Assembly (NCBI GenBank): GCA_003214695.1
Contig: QCLI01000002.1
Coordinates: 112,789-176,788 of the forward strand
Origin: Prochlorococcus sp. AG-412-P08
Lineage (GTDB): Bacteria; Cyanobacteriota; Cyanobacteriia; PCC-6307; Cyanobiaceae
Length of the DNA stretch: 64,000 nucleotides
Direction: 5' to 3'
Position numbers and translations under genes: made by a program. Position 1 is the stretch's first letter, and every line of letters begins with the position of its first letter. Of the stretch, positions 21,633 to 31,955 are shown piece after piece. The notes under the pieces are model-generated. The model made no database searches, had not been told where the DNA came from, and worked only from the letters and a program-made list of their open reading frames with translations.

Positions 21633-22919
21633 TTATAGATTTTCTGTTGAAGCTTTTGATGGCAAGAGTATCTTTACTCTTTCAATTCTAGGACCTTTCA
21701 TCGAGATTATTTCAAAATGGATTCCATTATCTAATAGAGAGTCTCCCTTTGCAGGAACTTGCTGGAATTTCTCTAGAAGAAAACCTGCAAGTGTGTGGTA
21801 ATCATTGGATTCTGGAAGATCAATAACAAGTTGTCTATTGATTTCAATGATTTCTAAATCCCCTGCTGAGAGCCATTTCTCAGGAATAGTTGTTATTTGC
21901 TTTAGAAAAGGATCTTTTGCAGAATCAATCTCATCCCCAACTATTTCTCCTGTTAGGTCAGCAGAAGTAATTAACCCTTCAGTACCTCCATGCTCATCAA
22001 CTACAAGTAAAAAAGGGTTGCCACTTTTTATCAGAGGAAGAATCTTATCCAAAGTACAGGTCTCAAGAACTTTTGGAACTGATTGAACGTACTCTCTTAA
22101 GCATGTATCTAGCTGCATTGTTCCTTTGGATATTGGGTCCGCAAGTTGACGAAGATCTAATACTCCTAAAACATCATCGAGTGACTTGTCTGTAACAAGG
22201 AACCGAGCATGTCTGCTTAAGTGAACTTCTTTCATTAATTGTGAGAAACTTACATTACTCGGCAATGTGACCATTCCAGAGCGAGGAACCATTATTTCTC
22301 TTACTTGTGTATCGCGTAAGGCAAAAACTCCTTCCAAAATATTTTTTTCATCTGGCATTAATCCAGTTACGCCTCCTCTTTCGATAAGAGTTTCTAATTC
22401 TCCTGCAGAAAGCGCAGATACTAGTGAATCCCATCTGGTATTAAGTCCCACTACCTTAAAAAGAGAGGATGAAATTTTTTCTAATAAGAATAAAATCGGA
22501 GCAATTCCTCTCATTATTAATTCTAGAAGAGGAGAAAGACTTAGAGCTGCTTTTTCTGTTCTACTCAGAACCAATGCTTTTGGGATAAGGCCTCCCAGAA
22601 GAGTTAGAAGTGTTACGCAAGAGATGAATAAAACCATTTCCCAAATAAGCTTTGATTGAGCCTCGGGAGGCCACCAGGCTCGAGAAAGGTTGTTTATTGA
22701 CCATCCCATTCCTACCAATGAAAAAGTCATCCCTAGCTGCGTAACCATTAGAAGCATTCTGAGCTTTCGCTGTAATCGATTTACAGAATTAGCTCCAGAT
22801 TGGTTTTCTTCTATAAGCCTTTCGACACGACTTGGTCGTAAACGAAGAACCGCAAGTTCTCCGGCAGCGAAAAAAGCTGTTAAGGCAATTAATATGCCTA
22901 GTAGAAGAAATTGCATCAA
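21633..22919 (-). CDS. CNNM/CorC-like hemolysin family protein with CBS domains
   Basis: 428 aa; DUF21-like TM region, CBS (REIMVPRSGMVTLP), CorC_HlyC C-terminus (YHTLAGFLLEKFQQVPAKGD). Confidence 0.92.
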   Translation of the reverse strand: MMQFLLLGILIALTAFFAAGELAVLRLRPSRVERLIEENQSGANSVNRLQRKLRMLLMVTQLGMTFSLVGMGWSINNLSRAWWPPEAQSKLIWEMVLFISCVTLLTLLGGLIPKALVLSRTEKAALSLSPLLELIMRGIAPILFLLEKISSSLFKVVGLNTRWDSLVSALSAGELETLIERGGVTGLMPDEKNILEGVFALRDTQVREIMVPRSGMVTLPSNVSFSQLMKEVHLSRHARFLVTDKSLDDVLGVLDLRQLADPISKGTMQLDTCLREYVQSVPKVLETCTLDKILPLIKSGNPFLLVVDEHGGTEGLITSADLTGEIVGDEIDSAKDPFLKQITTIPEKWLSAGDLEIIEINRQLVIDLPESNDYHTLAGFLLEKFQQVPAKGDSLLDNGIHFEIISMKGPRIERVKILLPSKASTENL

Positions 22920-22930
22920 TGAATTTGAAA

Positions 22931-23003
22931 TGGGGGTGGCGAGGATCGAACTCGCCTAAGGCGAATTATGAGTTCGCTGCATTCACCAGATTGCTACACC
23001 CCC
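22931..23003 (-). tRNA. tRNA with CAU anticodon (elongator Met most likely; Ile-CAU not excluded)
   Basis: Reverse complement GGGGGTGTAGCAATCTGGTGAATGCAGCGAACTCATAATTCGCCTTAGGCGAGTTCGATCCTCGCCACCCCCA forms a cloverleaf; no encoded CCA. Confidence 0.94.
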
Positions 23004-23116
23004 GAAATAATGGGTTTCTAAAATGGCCTATGGTGAATTTTAAGACCTTTATAGGAATAATAATTAGAAGCTAAGCCTATGAAGTAAGGCAATGCTCTAA
23101 AGATTTAATTTTCCTC

Positions 23117-23701
23117 ATGAATTCACCTCTTGAATCTAGTCAAACTTCTAGAGAAAAGCTTCTAACTCTTTTGGTTTCAAAGGCATATAGGTATGGGACC
23201 TTTACCTTGTCATCAGGGAGAAAAAGCAACCACTATGTAAATTGCAAGCCCGTAAGCCTAAGTGGTGTTGGCTTAATTTTATTGGGAAGCATGATGTTGG
23301 AAAAAGTCGAATCTGATGCGCATGCTGTGGCAGGAATGACTCTTGGAGGAGACCCATTAGTGACTGCAGTTGCTATGGCGGCGGCTCAATTGGGAAGGTC
23401 TTTAGATGCATTGATAGTTAGGAAAGAGCCAAAAGGATATGGAACAGCAGCTTGGTTGGAAGGCCCTCTACCTAAAAGAGGTTCTTTAATTACAGTTTTA
23501 GAGGATGTAGTCACAACTGGCGACTCTTCTTTAAAGGCAGCGAATCAACTTGTCGAGGCTGGATATAAAGTAGAAACTATTATTACGATTGTTGATAGAC
23601 AAGAGGGTGGCGAAATGGCAATTAAAAAAGCAGGGTTTACTTTAAAAAGTCTTTTCTTACTTGATGAAGTTTCTCGAAAATTTAATGCACCTGGGACATG
23701 A
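23117..23701 (+). CDS. pyrE: orotate phosphoribosyltransferase
   Basis: 194 aa; [20 protein letters not shown] and PRPP-binding [15 protein letters not shown]. Confidence 0.95.
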   Translation: MNSPLESSQTSREKLLTLLVSKAYRYGTFTLSSGRKSNHYVNCKPVSLSGVGLILLGSMMLEKVESDAHAVAGMTLGGDPLVTAVAMAAAQLGRSLDALIVRKEPKGYGTAAWLEGPLPKRGSLITVLEDVVTTGDSSLKAANQLVEAGYKVETIITIVDRQEGGEMAIKKAGFTLKSLFLLDEVSRKFNAPGT

Positions 23702-24555
23702 GCTCCTTCAATAATTATCTATGGGATATACCCCTGCCTTTGTTTAAATTAGAAGGAGCTGATTGTAGAACCTTCCTAAATAGTCAGACAACTTTTGATG
23801 TTTTAAGAATCAAGGAAGGAATTATTTTTCGTACATGTTGGTTATCCCCTGTTGGAAGATTTAAAGCTTTATTGGAGGGGAAAATGGTAGGTGGATGTAT
23901 TGAGTTTGTTGTATTATTAGGAGACATTCAAGAATTAATTTATGGCCTAAATAAAGTTATATTTCCTGTTGATAGAGTTAATATTATTGCTTGTGATCAG
24001 GTTAGAAGATTACAAATAATTTCTATGAATGAATCTTGGAAAGAAACTCCTACTCAATGGCTATCAAATAAAGAAAAGACCCCTCAATCGTTTTTGGAAA
24101 TTAAGGCTGCAAGCAAAACTATTCTTCAGGAATGGAAAATTAAACAGGGTTTGCCAGATACAAGAAATCATATAATTCAGAAATGTAATCCGTTTGAAAT
24201 AGGCCTATCTGACTTCGTTAATCTTGAAAAAGGCTGTTATTTAGGACAAGAAACTTTATCTAAGGTTAAGAATATGGGGAATTTGAAGCATCAATTGAGA
24301 TTTTTTGAATACGAAGGGAAATTGAACTCTGGTGAAAAGTTAATACTTTCAAGCGAATACGGTGAAAGGAATTCTAATGAAACTGTAGGTTTTGTATGCT
24401 CTTCTATGCTTTCTGGTGATAATAATACAATTGGATTAGCTTTGATTAGAAGAAGATTCTCTTCATGCGATAACTTGCAGTTAGGTGAAACTCGTGAGAG
24501 GATGAAAATAAAAATCCCCTTAGGATTTAAAGGAATTGATGATATAAAGACTTGA
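23698..24555 (+). CDS. ygfZ: folate-binding YgfZ/GcvT-like protein
   Basis: 285 aa; [12 protein letters not shown] signature; overlaps the pyrE stop. Confidence 0.88.
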   Translation: MSSFNNYLWDIPLPLFKLEGADCRTFLNSQTTFDVLRIKEGIIFRTCWLSPVGRFKALLEGKMVGGCIEFVVLLGDIQELIYGLNKVIFPVDRVNIIACDQVRRLQIISMNESWKETPTQWLSNKEKTPQSFLEIKAASKTILQEWKIKQGLPDTRNHIIQKCNPFEIGLSDFVNLEKGCYLGQETLSKVKNMGNLKHQLRFFEYEGKLNSGEKLILSSEYGERNSNETVGFVCSSMLSGDNNTIGLALIRRRFSSCDNLQLGETRERMKIKIPLGFKGIDDIKT

Positions 24556-24557
24556 AA

Positions 24558-26024
24558 TTATTGCTCATTTAGTAACCATTCAGCTATTTTCCATGTTGCA
24601 ATACAATCATCTCGATTGTACTTTAGAATCCATTCTAGTTTATTTGACCTTCGATTTCTAATTTCGACTGATCTTTTCCATTGTCTCCACCAAAGTAATG
24701 CTCTGGCACCATTGCTTCCTTTGTAAGTCCATCTAAAATCTAACCATTGAGCAACATTCTTTAAACTATAATTTGATAGAGGTAGAAGCCACCCTCTTTT
24801 TAACCTTGCATGAATATCTATAAAGTTAACGGTCATAATTTTGATTTCTTTTTCATTCTCTCCATGTCTTTTTGCTAATTTATAAAAAGACAATAGCTCT
24901 GTCTCACCATAATGAAGCACAGGTATATCCTGAAAAGCTTTTAACCTGTGTTTTATTTTATTCAAAATAGCTTTCTCATTATTATTCTCTATATTTAAGA
25001 TTGGTTTATATTTAGCATCATCTAAAGACCATTCTCCATTCTCTCGTCGTCTAAGTAAAATAAAACCATGCAGGAAGTCATGCCTAGCATCTGGGTCCGA
25101 TTCGATATCATAAATTAAAACTTCTTTGGCAAATTTGAGCTCAGGTAGAATTATCTTTTCTCCTAAACGTTTTGGTATTAAGTTGCTCTGAACTTTTGCT
25201 TGACTAATAAGTTGAGGGGCAATTTTTTCATGGGCTTCTCCATACTTACTTAGCTTCTTACTTAAATCTATTGGACTAGTTGATGCAAGTTCATTTAGAT
25301 TGCTAATGCCAATTTCTTGAAGAATATTTTTCCTTTTTGCTCCAACACCATTTACTTCACTTAGATCTCCTTCTTGATTAGCCTTCTCATCACAGAGCTG
25401 TTTCCAAGAGCAGAGGGCGCATTTTTTTCTATCAGAGATAAGGGCTGGTGGATCTTCTTTACAGATTTCTTTGTTGATTCTTTTCAATGAATCCAATAAT
25501 TCAGCTTTGGTTTTTTTTGTGAGAATAATTTTCTCGACTTCTAAGTCATTATTTACTTTAGAAATGGCGAGGCCATATTTGACTTCAATTTTTTGAAATT
25601 GTTCTAGTAGATATCCCCAAAAGGCAAGAGAAAGACGATTCTCTCTTGTGATTCTATGACCTTGGCGAACTGTGATTGGTATGTATGAGAATTTCCCCCA
25701 GAAGCTGTTTCCGTTTATTTTTTGAAGTAGCAGAGGATGTCCTTCTATATGGAAGCCTAAAGAGGTAAGTCCTCTTAAACGAACGCCAACGACTTCTCTT
25801 GCACCTCTTTTCAACCCATCGATTCCTTTTTGGGGAGAATTACTTAAGAATCCTTCCAGGCTTTTGTGCTGGTGATCAAGTTGAAGTGCTCGATGAGCTG
25901 ACCAAACTTTTTTGTGAGTATTTTCATTTTGATCTAACCAAGCCTTTCTCCTGCAGCGTATCCAGCTGCATAACATTCGATCAGTTATTGTTTTACTTCC
26001 TAGAATGTGAGAACCCATATACAT
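24558..26024 (-). CDS. TM0106-family RecB-like nuclease fused to DEDD (RNase H-like) exonuclease domain
   Basis: 488 aa; Cys pairs LCSWIRCRRKAWLD and CALCSWKQLC (Fe-S-nuclease-like), HhH-like NGVGAKRKNIL, then LIYDIESDPDARHD and YNRDDCIATW. Confidence 0.85.
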   Translation of the reverse strand: MYMGSHILGSKTITDRMLCSWIRCRRKAWLDQNENTHKKVWSAHRALQLDHQHKSLEGFLSNSPQKGIDGLKRGAREVVGVRLRGLTSLGFHIEGHPLLLQKINGNSFWGKFSYIPITVRQGHRITRENRLSLAFWGYLLEQFQKIEVKYGLAISKVNNDLEVEKIILTKKTKAELLDSLKRINKEICKEDPPALISDRKKCALCSWKQLCDEKANQEGDLSEVNGVGAKRKNILQEIGISNLNELASTSPIDLSKKLSKYGEAHEKIAPQLISQAKVQSNLIPKRLGEKIILPELKFAKEVLIYDIESDPDARHDFLHGFILLRRRENGEWSLDDAKYKPILNIENNNEKAILNKIKHRLKAFQDIPVLHYGETELLSFYKLAKRHGENEKEIKIMTVNFIDIHARLKRGWLLPLSNYSLKNVAQWLDFRWTYKGSNGARALLWWRQWKRSVEIRNRRSNKLEWILKYNRDDCIATWKIAEWLLNEQ

Positions 26025-26085
26025 AGATTAATTTTAATTTTATGAAAACTTTTTTAATTGATTGTTTTGAATCTTTTAGCAGACT

Positions 26086-27528
26086 ATGAAACTGGAAGCA
26101 TCACCAATTCAATTTGGTACTGATGGCTGGAGAGGTCTACTGGGGGTTGATGTCACTATTGAAAGACTTCTCTTAGTAGCATTAGCGGCAACTGAAGAAA
26201 TGATATATAGGGGAAATTGTGATCTGGCTAAAAAGGTAATCATTGGTTATGACAGAAGATTCTTGGCACCTGAATTTGCTGAGGGAATAGCTTCATCAGT
26301 CAGAGCATGTGGCTTGGAGCCATTGTTAGCAGATGAAGCAGTAACTACGCCTGCATGCAGTTGGGCAGTAGTTGAACATAATGCTTTAGGTGCATTAATT
26401 ATTACAGCTAGTCATAACCCTCCAGAGTGGTTGGGTTTAAAAATCAAGAGTCCTAGTGGAGCTTCCGTTGATGAGGACTTTACAAGAGCTGTTGAAAGAA
26501 GAATTCTTTTTAAAGGAAAATCTATTTTTGAAGTTCAAGAAATTCAAAAAATTAATTGTCGTAAGAATCACTTAATTGGATTGCAGGGAAAATTTAATAT
26601 TCCAGCGCTTGTTCAGGGAATGCAAAATATGGGATTGCATTTGATCGTTGATTCAATGCATGGTTCGGCTGCAGGTTGTTTCAAAGAACTTCTTGGGAGG
26701 AATTCCGAGGAGTTTCTGACAGAAATTCGCATTAACCGTGATCCATTGTTTGGTGGCAATGCTCCTGAGCCATTGGAGAAGAATCTAGGTGAACTTATTG
26801 CTAATACTAAAAAATCTTCCAAAGTCGGCCAACCTTCTTTAGGGCTAGCTTTTGATGGTGATGGTGATCGAATAGCAGTGATAGATGAAACAGGAAGATT
26901 TTGTAGCACACAAGTCTTAATTCCCCTTTTTATTGAACATTTGGTTCAAGTTCGGAATATTCCTGGTTGTGTTATTAAAACTGTGAGTGGATCTGATTGC
27001 ATACGTTTAATAGCAGAAAAGTTTGACAGAAAAGTTATTGAATGCCCAGTAGGTTTTAAATATATTGCAAAAGAAATGCTTCACACCAAAGTCTTGATTG
27101 GTGGAGAAGAGTCTGGAGGTATAGGATTTGGTGAGCACTTGCCAGAAAGAGACGCTCTATTTGCTGCGTTACTTTTGCTTGAGGCAATTGTTCAAGGAAG
27201 AGAGCCCTTAGGGGTACGTTTAAATAATTTAGCAAGGCACATAGGCTCTAGTGCTTATGATCGTATTGACCTTTTACTTGCAAATAACGAGTCAAGAGTA
27301 AGAGTTGAAGAGTCCTTGAAAAATGATCCGCCCTTATTAATTAGAACCAAAACAGTTAAGCAAGTAATTTCGATTGATGGATGCAAACTAAAGTTTGGGG
27401 AAAGAGATTGGCTGATGTTTCGTTTCTCAGGAACTGAACCTTTGTTAAGAATTTATTGTGAAGCTCCAACAAGTGAAGAAGTACAGAGAACTCTTGCTTG
27501 GGCAAAAGAATTTGTTGCCTCAATATGA
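26086..27528 (+). CDS. phosphoglucomutase/phosphomannomutase family protein
   Basis: 480 aa; FGTDGWRG, TASHNPPEWLG, FDGDGDRIAVID, RFSGTEPLLRIYCEA. Confidence 0.94.
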   Translation: MKLEASPIQFGTDGWRGLLGVDVTIERLLLVALAATEEMIYRGNCDLAKKVIIGYDRRFLAPEFAEGIASSVRACGLEPLLADEAVTTPACSWAVVEHNALGALIITASHNPPEWLGLKIKSPSGASVDEDFTRAVERRILFKGKSIFEVQEIQKINCRKNHLIGLQGKFNIPALVQGMQNMGLHLIVDSMHGSAAGCFKELLGRNSEEFLTEIRINRDPLFGGNAPEPLEKNLGELIANTKKSSKVGQPSLGLAFDGDGDRIAVIDETGRFCSTQVLIPLFIEHLVQVRNIPGCVIKTVSGSDCIRLIAEKFDRKVIECPVGFKYIAKEMLHTKVLIGGEESGGIGFGEHLPERDALFAALLLLEAIVQGREPLGVRLNNLARHIGSSAYDRIDLLLANNESRVRVEESLKNDPPLLIRTKTVKQVISIDGCKLKFGERDWLMFRFSGTEPLLRIYCEAPTSEEVQRTLAWAKEFVASI

Positions 27529-28139
27529 ATTTGAGTCTTGAAAAAAATGCTTTTCGTACTCTTGTAATTGCGAGTACTAATAAAGGGAAGGTCCAGGAGT
27601 TTAAAAGACTCTTATCGACTTATCCGCTTGAAGTTATTGGTCAGCCAGGCGGAATACAAGTTGAAGAGACTGGAAAAAGTTTTGTTGACAATGCTCGTTT
27701 AAAAGCCATTACTGCAGCGAGATATACAGGAGACATAGCGCTTGCAGATGATTCAGGATTATGTGTTAATGCTTTGGGTGGAGCACCAGGAGTATATTCT
27801 TCACGATATGCAAATACAGATCGAGAGAGGATTGCAAGGCTGCTACATGAGTTAAGAAATTGTTCGAATAGGAGTGCTTTTTTTTTGGCAGCTCTTTGTG
27901 TTGCTTCTCCTAGTGGAAAAGTTTTGTTAGAAGTTGAAGGACGCTGCGATGGTTTTATTGCAAGTGAGCCAAGAGGGAATGATGGCTTTGGTTATGATCC
28001 AATTTTTAAGGCTAAAGCTACTGGATTGACTTTTTCGGAAATGGGCTTTGATCAAAAACAAAAAATTAGTCATCGAGCTCTTGCTTTTCAAGCATTAAGA
28101 CCTGGTTTGAAAACGATTTTAAATTGTGAGCTTGAATGA
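27525..28139 (+). CDS. rdgB: XTP/dITP diphosphatase (RdgB/HAM1)
   Basis: VIASTNKGKVQEFKRLL, ALADDSGLCVNALGGAPGVYSSRYA; ATGA overlap with the upstream stop. Confidence 0.95.
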   Translation: MNLSLEKNAFRTLVIASTNKGKVQEFKRLLSTYPLEVIGQPGGIQVEETGKSFVDNARLKAITAARYTGDIALADDSGLCVNALGGAPGVYSSRYANTDRERIARLLHELRNCSNRSAFFLAALCVASPSGKVLLEVEGRCDGFIASEPRGNDGFGYDPIFKAKATGLTFSEMGFDQKQKISHRALAFQALRPGLKTILNCELE

Positions 28140-28159
28140 ATTCATTTTTCCATTAATCA

Positions 28160-29650
28160 TTAATTTGAGTCGACCCAGCTCCCATGCAATCCATGAGGGA
28201 TTTTGATAGGTATTTCCAAAGTTGCTTGATGGCTCAGATCTTTGGCATTTAACACTACTAGTTCAGTTTTTTTTAGTGCTCCATTCCAAATCAAGACTAA
28301 TATCCAGCCATGATCTTCCTCTTTAGAAGAACTCTTTGGAATCATTAAGGGTTCACTTACAAAGCCTCTTGGTGCAATGCTCCAGGTATGTGATTCTCCA
28401 TTAACCAAATCTAATTTTTTTATTGCTTGTAGAGGTCCGTTGCCAGTCTTTTTCTCTGCAGTAGCCATCCAGCTATATCGAGCCTGAAGTCCGACTTTAC
28501 GTGGATTAACCATTGCGAACTCACAACATTGATTGCTTAATGTTTTTTCTTCGATTGAGTTTGTTAATAGATTAATTTTGCATCTTTTTAAAATTCCTTC
28601 GGGAAGTTGATTGAAGTCGATTCTCTTGAAATCTTGATTTGGTCCAATTGAAGGGAAGTCATCATAAAAAATGCTTTCTACAAATATTTCATGATTCTCC
28701 TCCCAGGCATTTAGATGATGAAAAACAAAACCATCTGGGGCATCAATTATTTGTGGCTTTGTTTTTGAGAATGCCCCATGATCTCTTGGTATTAACCAGA
28801 ATTTACTTTTTCTGTTGAAGTTGGATTTTAAGCATTGTGCGGCACCCTTTTGACCTAATAGAAAAGGTAGAGGGTTGAAATCTATTGCATTTTGAAGAAA
28901 AATTGCCCAATTAGGAGTGATGGAGAAGTCATGGAGAAATGCAAAACCATTAAAGGTGTCCTTTCTTTCTGTCATTAAGCAACCAGCATTTGCTCCTTTA
29001 GTGGCAAATTCCATCAGTCTGATCGTGCTTTTTGGACCTGTTTTGACCCCAAAGGTGACCATCCTTGAATCGTTATTGTGTCCTGGGTCAAAACGTGGGT
29101 GAGCACTAAATGCTTCATTTGCTGAAAGTGCTCCTTTTAAATTAGACAATCCATTTGTTTCTAAAGTTGCTGGGTCTAAGCTATGAGGACTGCCTGCTTC
29201 CCAGAGAGCAAGAAGCTCTTCACCAAGTCTTATTACGTTGGTATTAGCAATATTTTTCAAGCGAAGATCGAAGGCGTTAGCTAGAAGTAACCCTGACTTT
29301 TTGCTCCCAAATACTCCTCTGTATAAGAATTTCCCTGCTTTTTCTTCTTCTTCCCATTCTTTTGTTCTTACAAAACGATTACTGAAAGTTGCGACACCAT
29401 TTGTGAATTGTATGGATGAAACCATTCCGTCACCATCAAAAGGATGATGAACCCATTCGCCTTTGCGCTCTAGCCTTCCTGGTCCATTTCTATAAAATGT
29501 GCCATTTAAATCTTTTGGAATTTCACCTTTAATTAATTCTAATGTTGTCTGCCGATGTTCTTTTTCGACATTGCAATAGGCACTAGACCAGTCTTCTTGA
29601 TCAAATCTTGCGGTCAGTTTTGTTTTATCTGCATCTATTACAGGATTCAT
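28160..29650 (-). CDS. carotenoid cleavage oxygenase family protein
   Basis: 496 aa; GTFYRNGPGRLE, HHPFDGDGMVSSI, SAHPRFDPGHNN, FLHDFSITPNWAIF, HGLHGSWV. Confidence 0.94.
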   Translation of the reverse strand: MNPVIDADKTKLTARFDQEDWSSAYCNVEKEHRQTTLELIKGEIPKDLNGTFYRNGPGRLERKGEWVHHPFDGDGMVSSIQFTNGVATFSNRFVRTKEWEEEEKAGKFLYRGVFGSKKSGLLLANAFDLRLKNIANTNVIRLGEELLALWEAGSPHSLDPATLETNGLSNLKGALSANEAFSAHPRFDPGHNNDSRMVTFGVKTGPKSTIRLMEFATKGANAGCLMTERKDTFNGFAFLHDFSITPNWAIFLQNAIDFNPLPFLLGQKGAAQCLKSNFNRKSKFWLIPRDHGAFSKTKPQIIDAPDGFVFHHLNAWEENHEIFVESIFYDDFPSIGPNQDFKRIDFNQLPEGILKRCKINLLTNSIEEKTLSNQCCEFAMVNPRKVGLQARYSWMATAEKKTGNGPLQAIKKLDLVNGESHTWSIAPRGFVSEPLMIPKSSSKEEDHGWILVLIWNGALKKTELVVLNAKDLSHQATLEIPIKIPHGLHGSWVDSN

Positions 29651-29736
29651 CGCACAAATTGATTTATCAAACTAATAGATCTTCGCGCAAATAGCTAGAA
29701 AACGCGAGAGTAAATTATTAGGAGTAGAGATTGCTT

Positions 29737-30348
29737 TTAATTGCCTGCTTGTTCTAGAACTCCTTTGCTGCTAGGTACTTCGCCTAATCGTCTCGGATCA
29801 AATTCGATGGCCATCCTGAGGGCCTTAGCAAATGCTTTGAAGCATGCTTCAACTATGTGGTGTGAATTGCTCCCACTAAGTTGTCGTATATGTAAAGTTA
29901 AGCCACTATTGTTTGCAATTGCTACAAAAAATTCTTTTATCAGCTCTGTGTCGTAGGTGCCAATTTTTTGAGTGGGGATGTTTAATTTATAATTTATGTG
30001 CGGACGACCTGAGCAATCCAATACAACTTGAACTAGCGCTTCATCTAAAGGAGCAGTAAATTGACCAAATCTATAAATTCCTTTTCTATCTCCTAAAGCT
30101 TGTGATAAAGCTTGCCCAAGAGCAATCCCAACATCTTCATTAGTATGATGATCGTCTATGTGGGTGTCACCTGTTGCTTGTACTTCTAAATTAATTAGGC
30201 TGTGACTTGAAAGTTGATGAAGCATATGATCTAAGAAAGCAATCCCAGAAGAAATGTTGCTTTTTCCAGAACCATCAAGCCCCAATCGAACATTGACATC
30301 AGTTTCGTTTGTGACTCGATGAATTACTCCTTCCCTGTGATTATTCAT
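29737..30348 (-). CDS. hisB: imidazoleglycerol-phosphate dehydratase
   Basis: 203 aa; [45 protein letters not shown]. Confidence 0.97.
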   Translation of the reverse strand: MNNHREGVIHRVTNETDVNVRLGLDGSGKSNISSGIAFLDHMLHQLSSHSLINLEVQATGDTHIDDHHTNEDVGIALGQALSQALGDRKGIYRFGQFTAPLDEALVQVVLDCSGRPHINYKLNIPTQKIGTYDTELIKEFFVAIANNSGLTLHIRQLSGSNSHHIVEACFKAFAKALRMAIEFDPRRLGEVPSSKGVLEQAGN

Positions 30349-30391
30349 ATAACTAATTAACTAGCTAACTAAATCTATCGTGCCATTAAAA

Positions 30392-31174
30392 CTACATTCC
30401 GTTAATACAATATCCTGCATCTACGTAAATAGTTTGCCCTGAGATACCACTTGAAAGCTCACTAAGAAGAAAGGCTGCTGTGTTCCCAACTTCTTTTTGA
30501 GTCACCGTTCTTCGTAATGGTGCTTTTTCTTCAACATTGTGAATCATGTCAAGTATCCCTCCAATTGCAGAACTGGCCAGAGTTCGAATAGGCCCAGCGC
30601 TGATTGCATTTACGCGTACTTGCTTATCCGGTCCTAGCTCTGCAGATAAATAACGTACGGATGCTTCCAGTGCTGCTTTAGCTACTCCCATAACGTTGTA
30701 ATTAGGGATTGCTCTCTCTGCTCCTAAGTAGGTCAATGTAACAACACCTGCTTTCTCACTAAATAGTGGCTTTGCATATTTACAAAGTGGAGCGAGTGAA
30801 TATGCACTGATATCTAGAGCGCGCGCAAAGCCTTCTGAGGTTGTAGCACTGTAATCTCCAATTAATTCTTCTTTCCCCGCAAAAGCTAGACAATGCACTA
30901 TTCCATCTAATTGTCCCCATTGATTCTTTATTTCATTGAAGACCTCTTCAATTTGAGAATTGTTTTGAACATTCAGCGGTAAAAAAAGGCTTGGCTTTAA
31001 TGGTTCTGTAAGCTCACGAACTTTGCCCTCGAATCGTCCCTTGTCATCAGGCAGGTAAGTAATGCCCAATTCAGCTCCCGCTGCATGAAGTTGTTGGGCT
31101 ATTCCCCAAGCAATCGAACGATTGTTGGCTATTCCTGTTAGGAGGATTTTTTTGCCACTTAGATCGAGAAGCAT
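30392..31174 (-). CDS. fabI: enoyl-[acyl-carrier-protein] reductase
   Basis: 260 aa SDR; GIANNRSIAWGIAQQLHAAGAELGITY, YNVMGVAKAALEASVRYLS, ISAGPIRTLA. Confidence 0.96.
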   Translation of the reverse strand: MLLDLSGKKILLTGIANNRSIAWGIAQQLHAAGAELGITYLPDDKGRFEGKVRELTEPLKPSLFLPLNVQNNSQIEEVFNEIKNQWGQLDGIVHCLAFAGKEELIGDYSATTSEGFARALDISAYSLAPLCKYAKPLFSEKAGVVTLTYLGAERAIPNYNVMGVAKAALEASVRYLSAELGPDKQVRVNAISAGPIRTLASSAIGGILDMIHNVEEKAPLRRTVTQKEVGNTAAFLLSELSSGISGQTIYVDAGYCINGM

Positions 31175-31284
31175 CTTTTAAAGAAATATTTAGAAGGTTT
31201 TTATAATTCTCCCTTACCAAGGGTGCATTCAGAGATATAAATAAGAAACTATTTCTACTAGTTTCTCTAAGTATCTTTGAAATT

Positions 31285-31893
31285 ATGGTTAGGACTGCAT
31301 CAACAATGCTCCCTTTAGGATCTTTGTTGCCATCATTTGATTTACCTTTGGTTCGAGAACGGCTGAAAAAAAAGGCTCTACCTCCCAATTCTATAGATCG
31401 TATAAATAACAATATGCTTGAGCAGAAGCCAGTATTAATAATGATCCTTTGTGCTCATTGCCCATTTGTAAAACATGTTGAAAAAGAGTTAGCAAAGTTG
31501 GACTTTGAGTTTTCTAATTGTATTCAATTGCTAGCTATAGCAAGCAATTGTACAGAGACTCATCCTGAAGATGGAGCTGAATTCTTAGCTCAGCAAAAAG
31601 AAGAGAATGGTTGGACTTTTCCTTATTTACTTGATTCAGATCAAAAGTTTGCGAAGTCGTTGATGGCGGCATGTACCCCTGATTTCTTTCTCTTTTCTGC
31701 TGAACATCAATTGATTTACCGTGGTCAAATGGATGGAAGTCGACCAGGCAATGGGATTACTCCAAGTGGCTTAGATTTAAGAGCCGCTATAGAGGCAACC
31801 TTGAATTCAAAATTAGTTTCAAAGGATCAAAAGCCTTCAATTGGATGCAACATCAAGTGGAGAAAAGGTTCTGAACCATCTTGGTTCGGCTGA
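31285..31893 (+). CDS. thioredoxin-like/AhpC-TSA fold protein
   Basis: 202 aa; CAHCPFVKHVEKELAKL CxxC motif, FPYLLDSDQKFAKSLMAACTPDFFLF. Confidence 0.88.
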   Translation: MVRTASTMLPLGSLLPSFDLPLVRERLKKKALPPNSIDRINNNMLEQKPVLIMILCAHCPFVKHVEKELAKLDFEFSNCIQLLAIASNCTETHPEDGAEFLAQQKEENGWTFPYLLDSDQKFAKSLMAACTPDFFLFSAEHQLIYRGQMDGSRPGNGITPSGLDLRAAIEATLNSKLVSKDQKPSIGCNIKWRKGSEPSWFG

Positions 31894-31955
31894 AGTGCAA
31901 ATCAAGATAAGCGAATATTAGATAGGCCGCTACTTAAAGCTTTAAGCTGACATCT

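Noticed and set aside
22267-22659. 130-aa plus-strand ORF antisense to the CorC/CBS gene
   Set aside because: Antisense shadow ORF; the minus-strand frame has clear CBS and CorC motifs.
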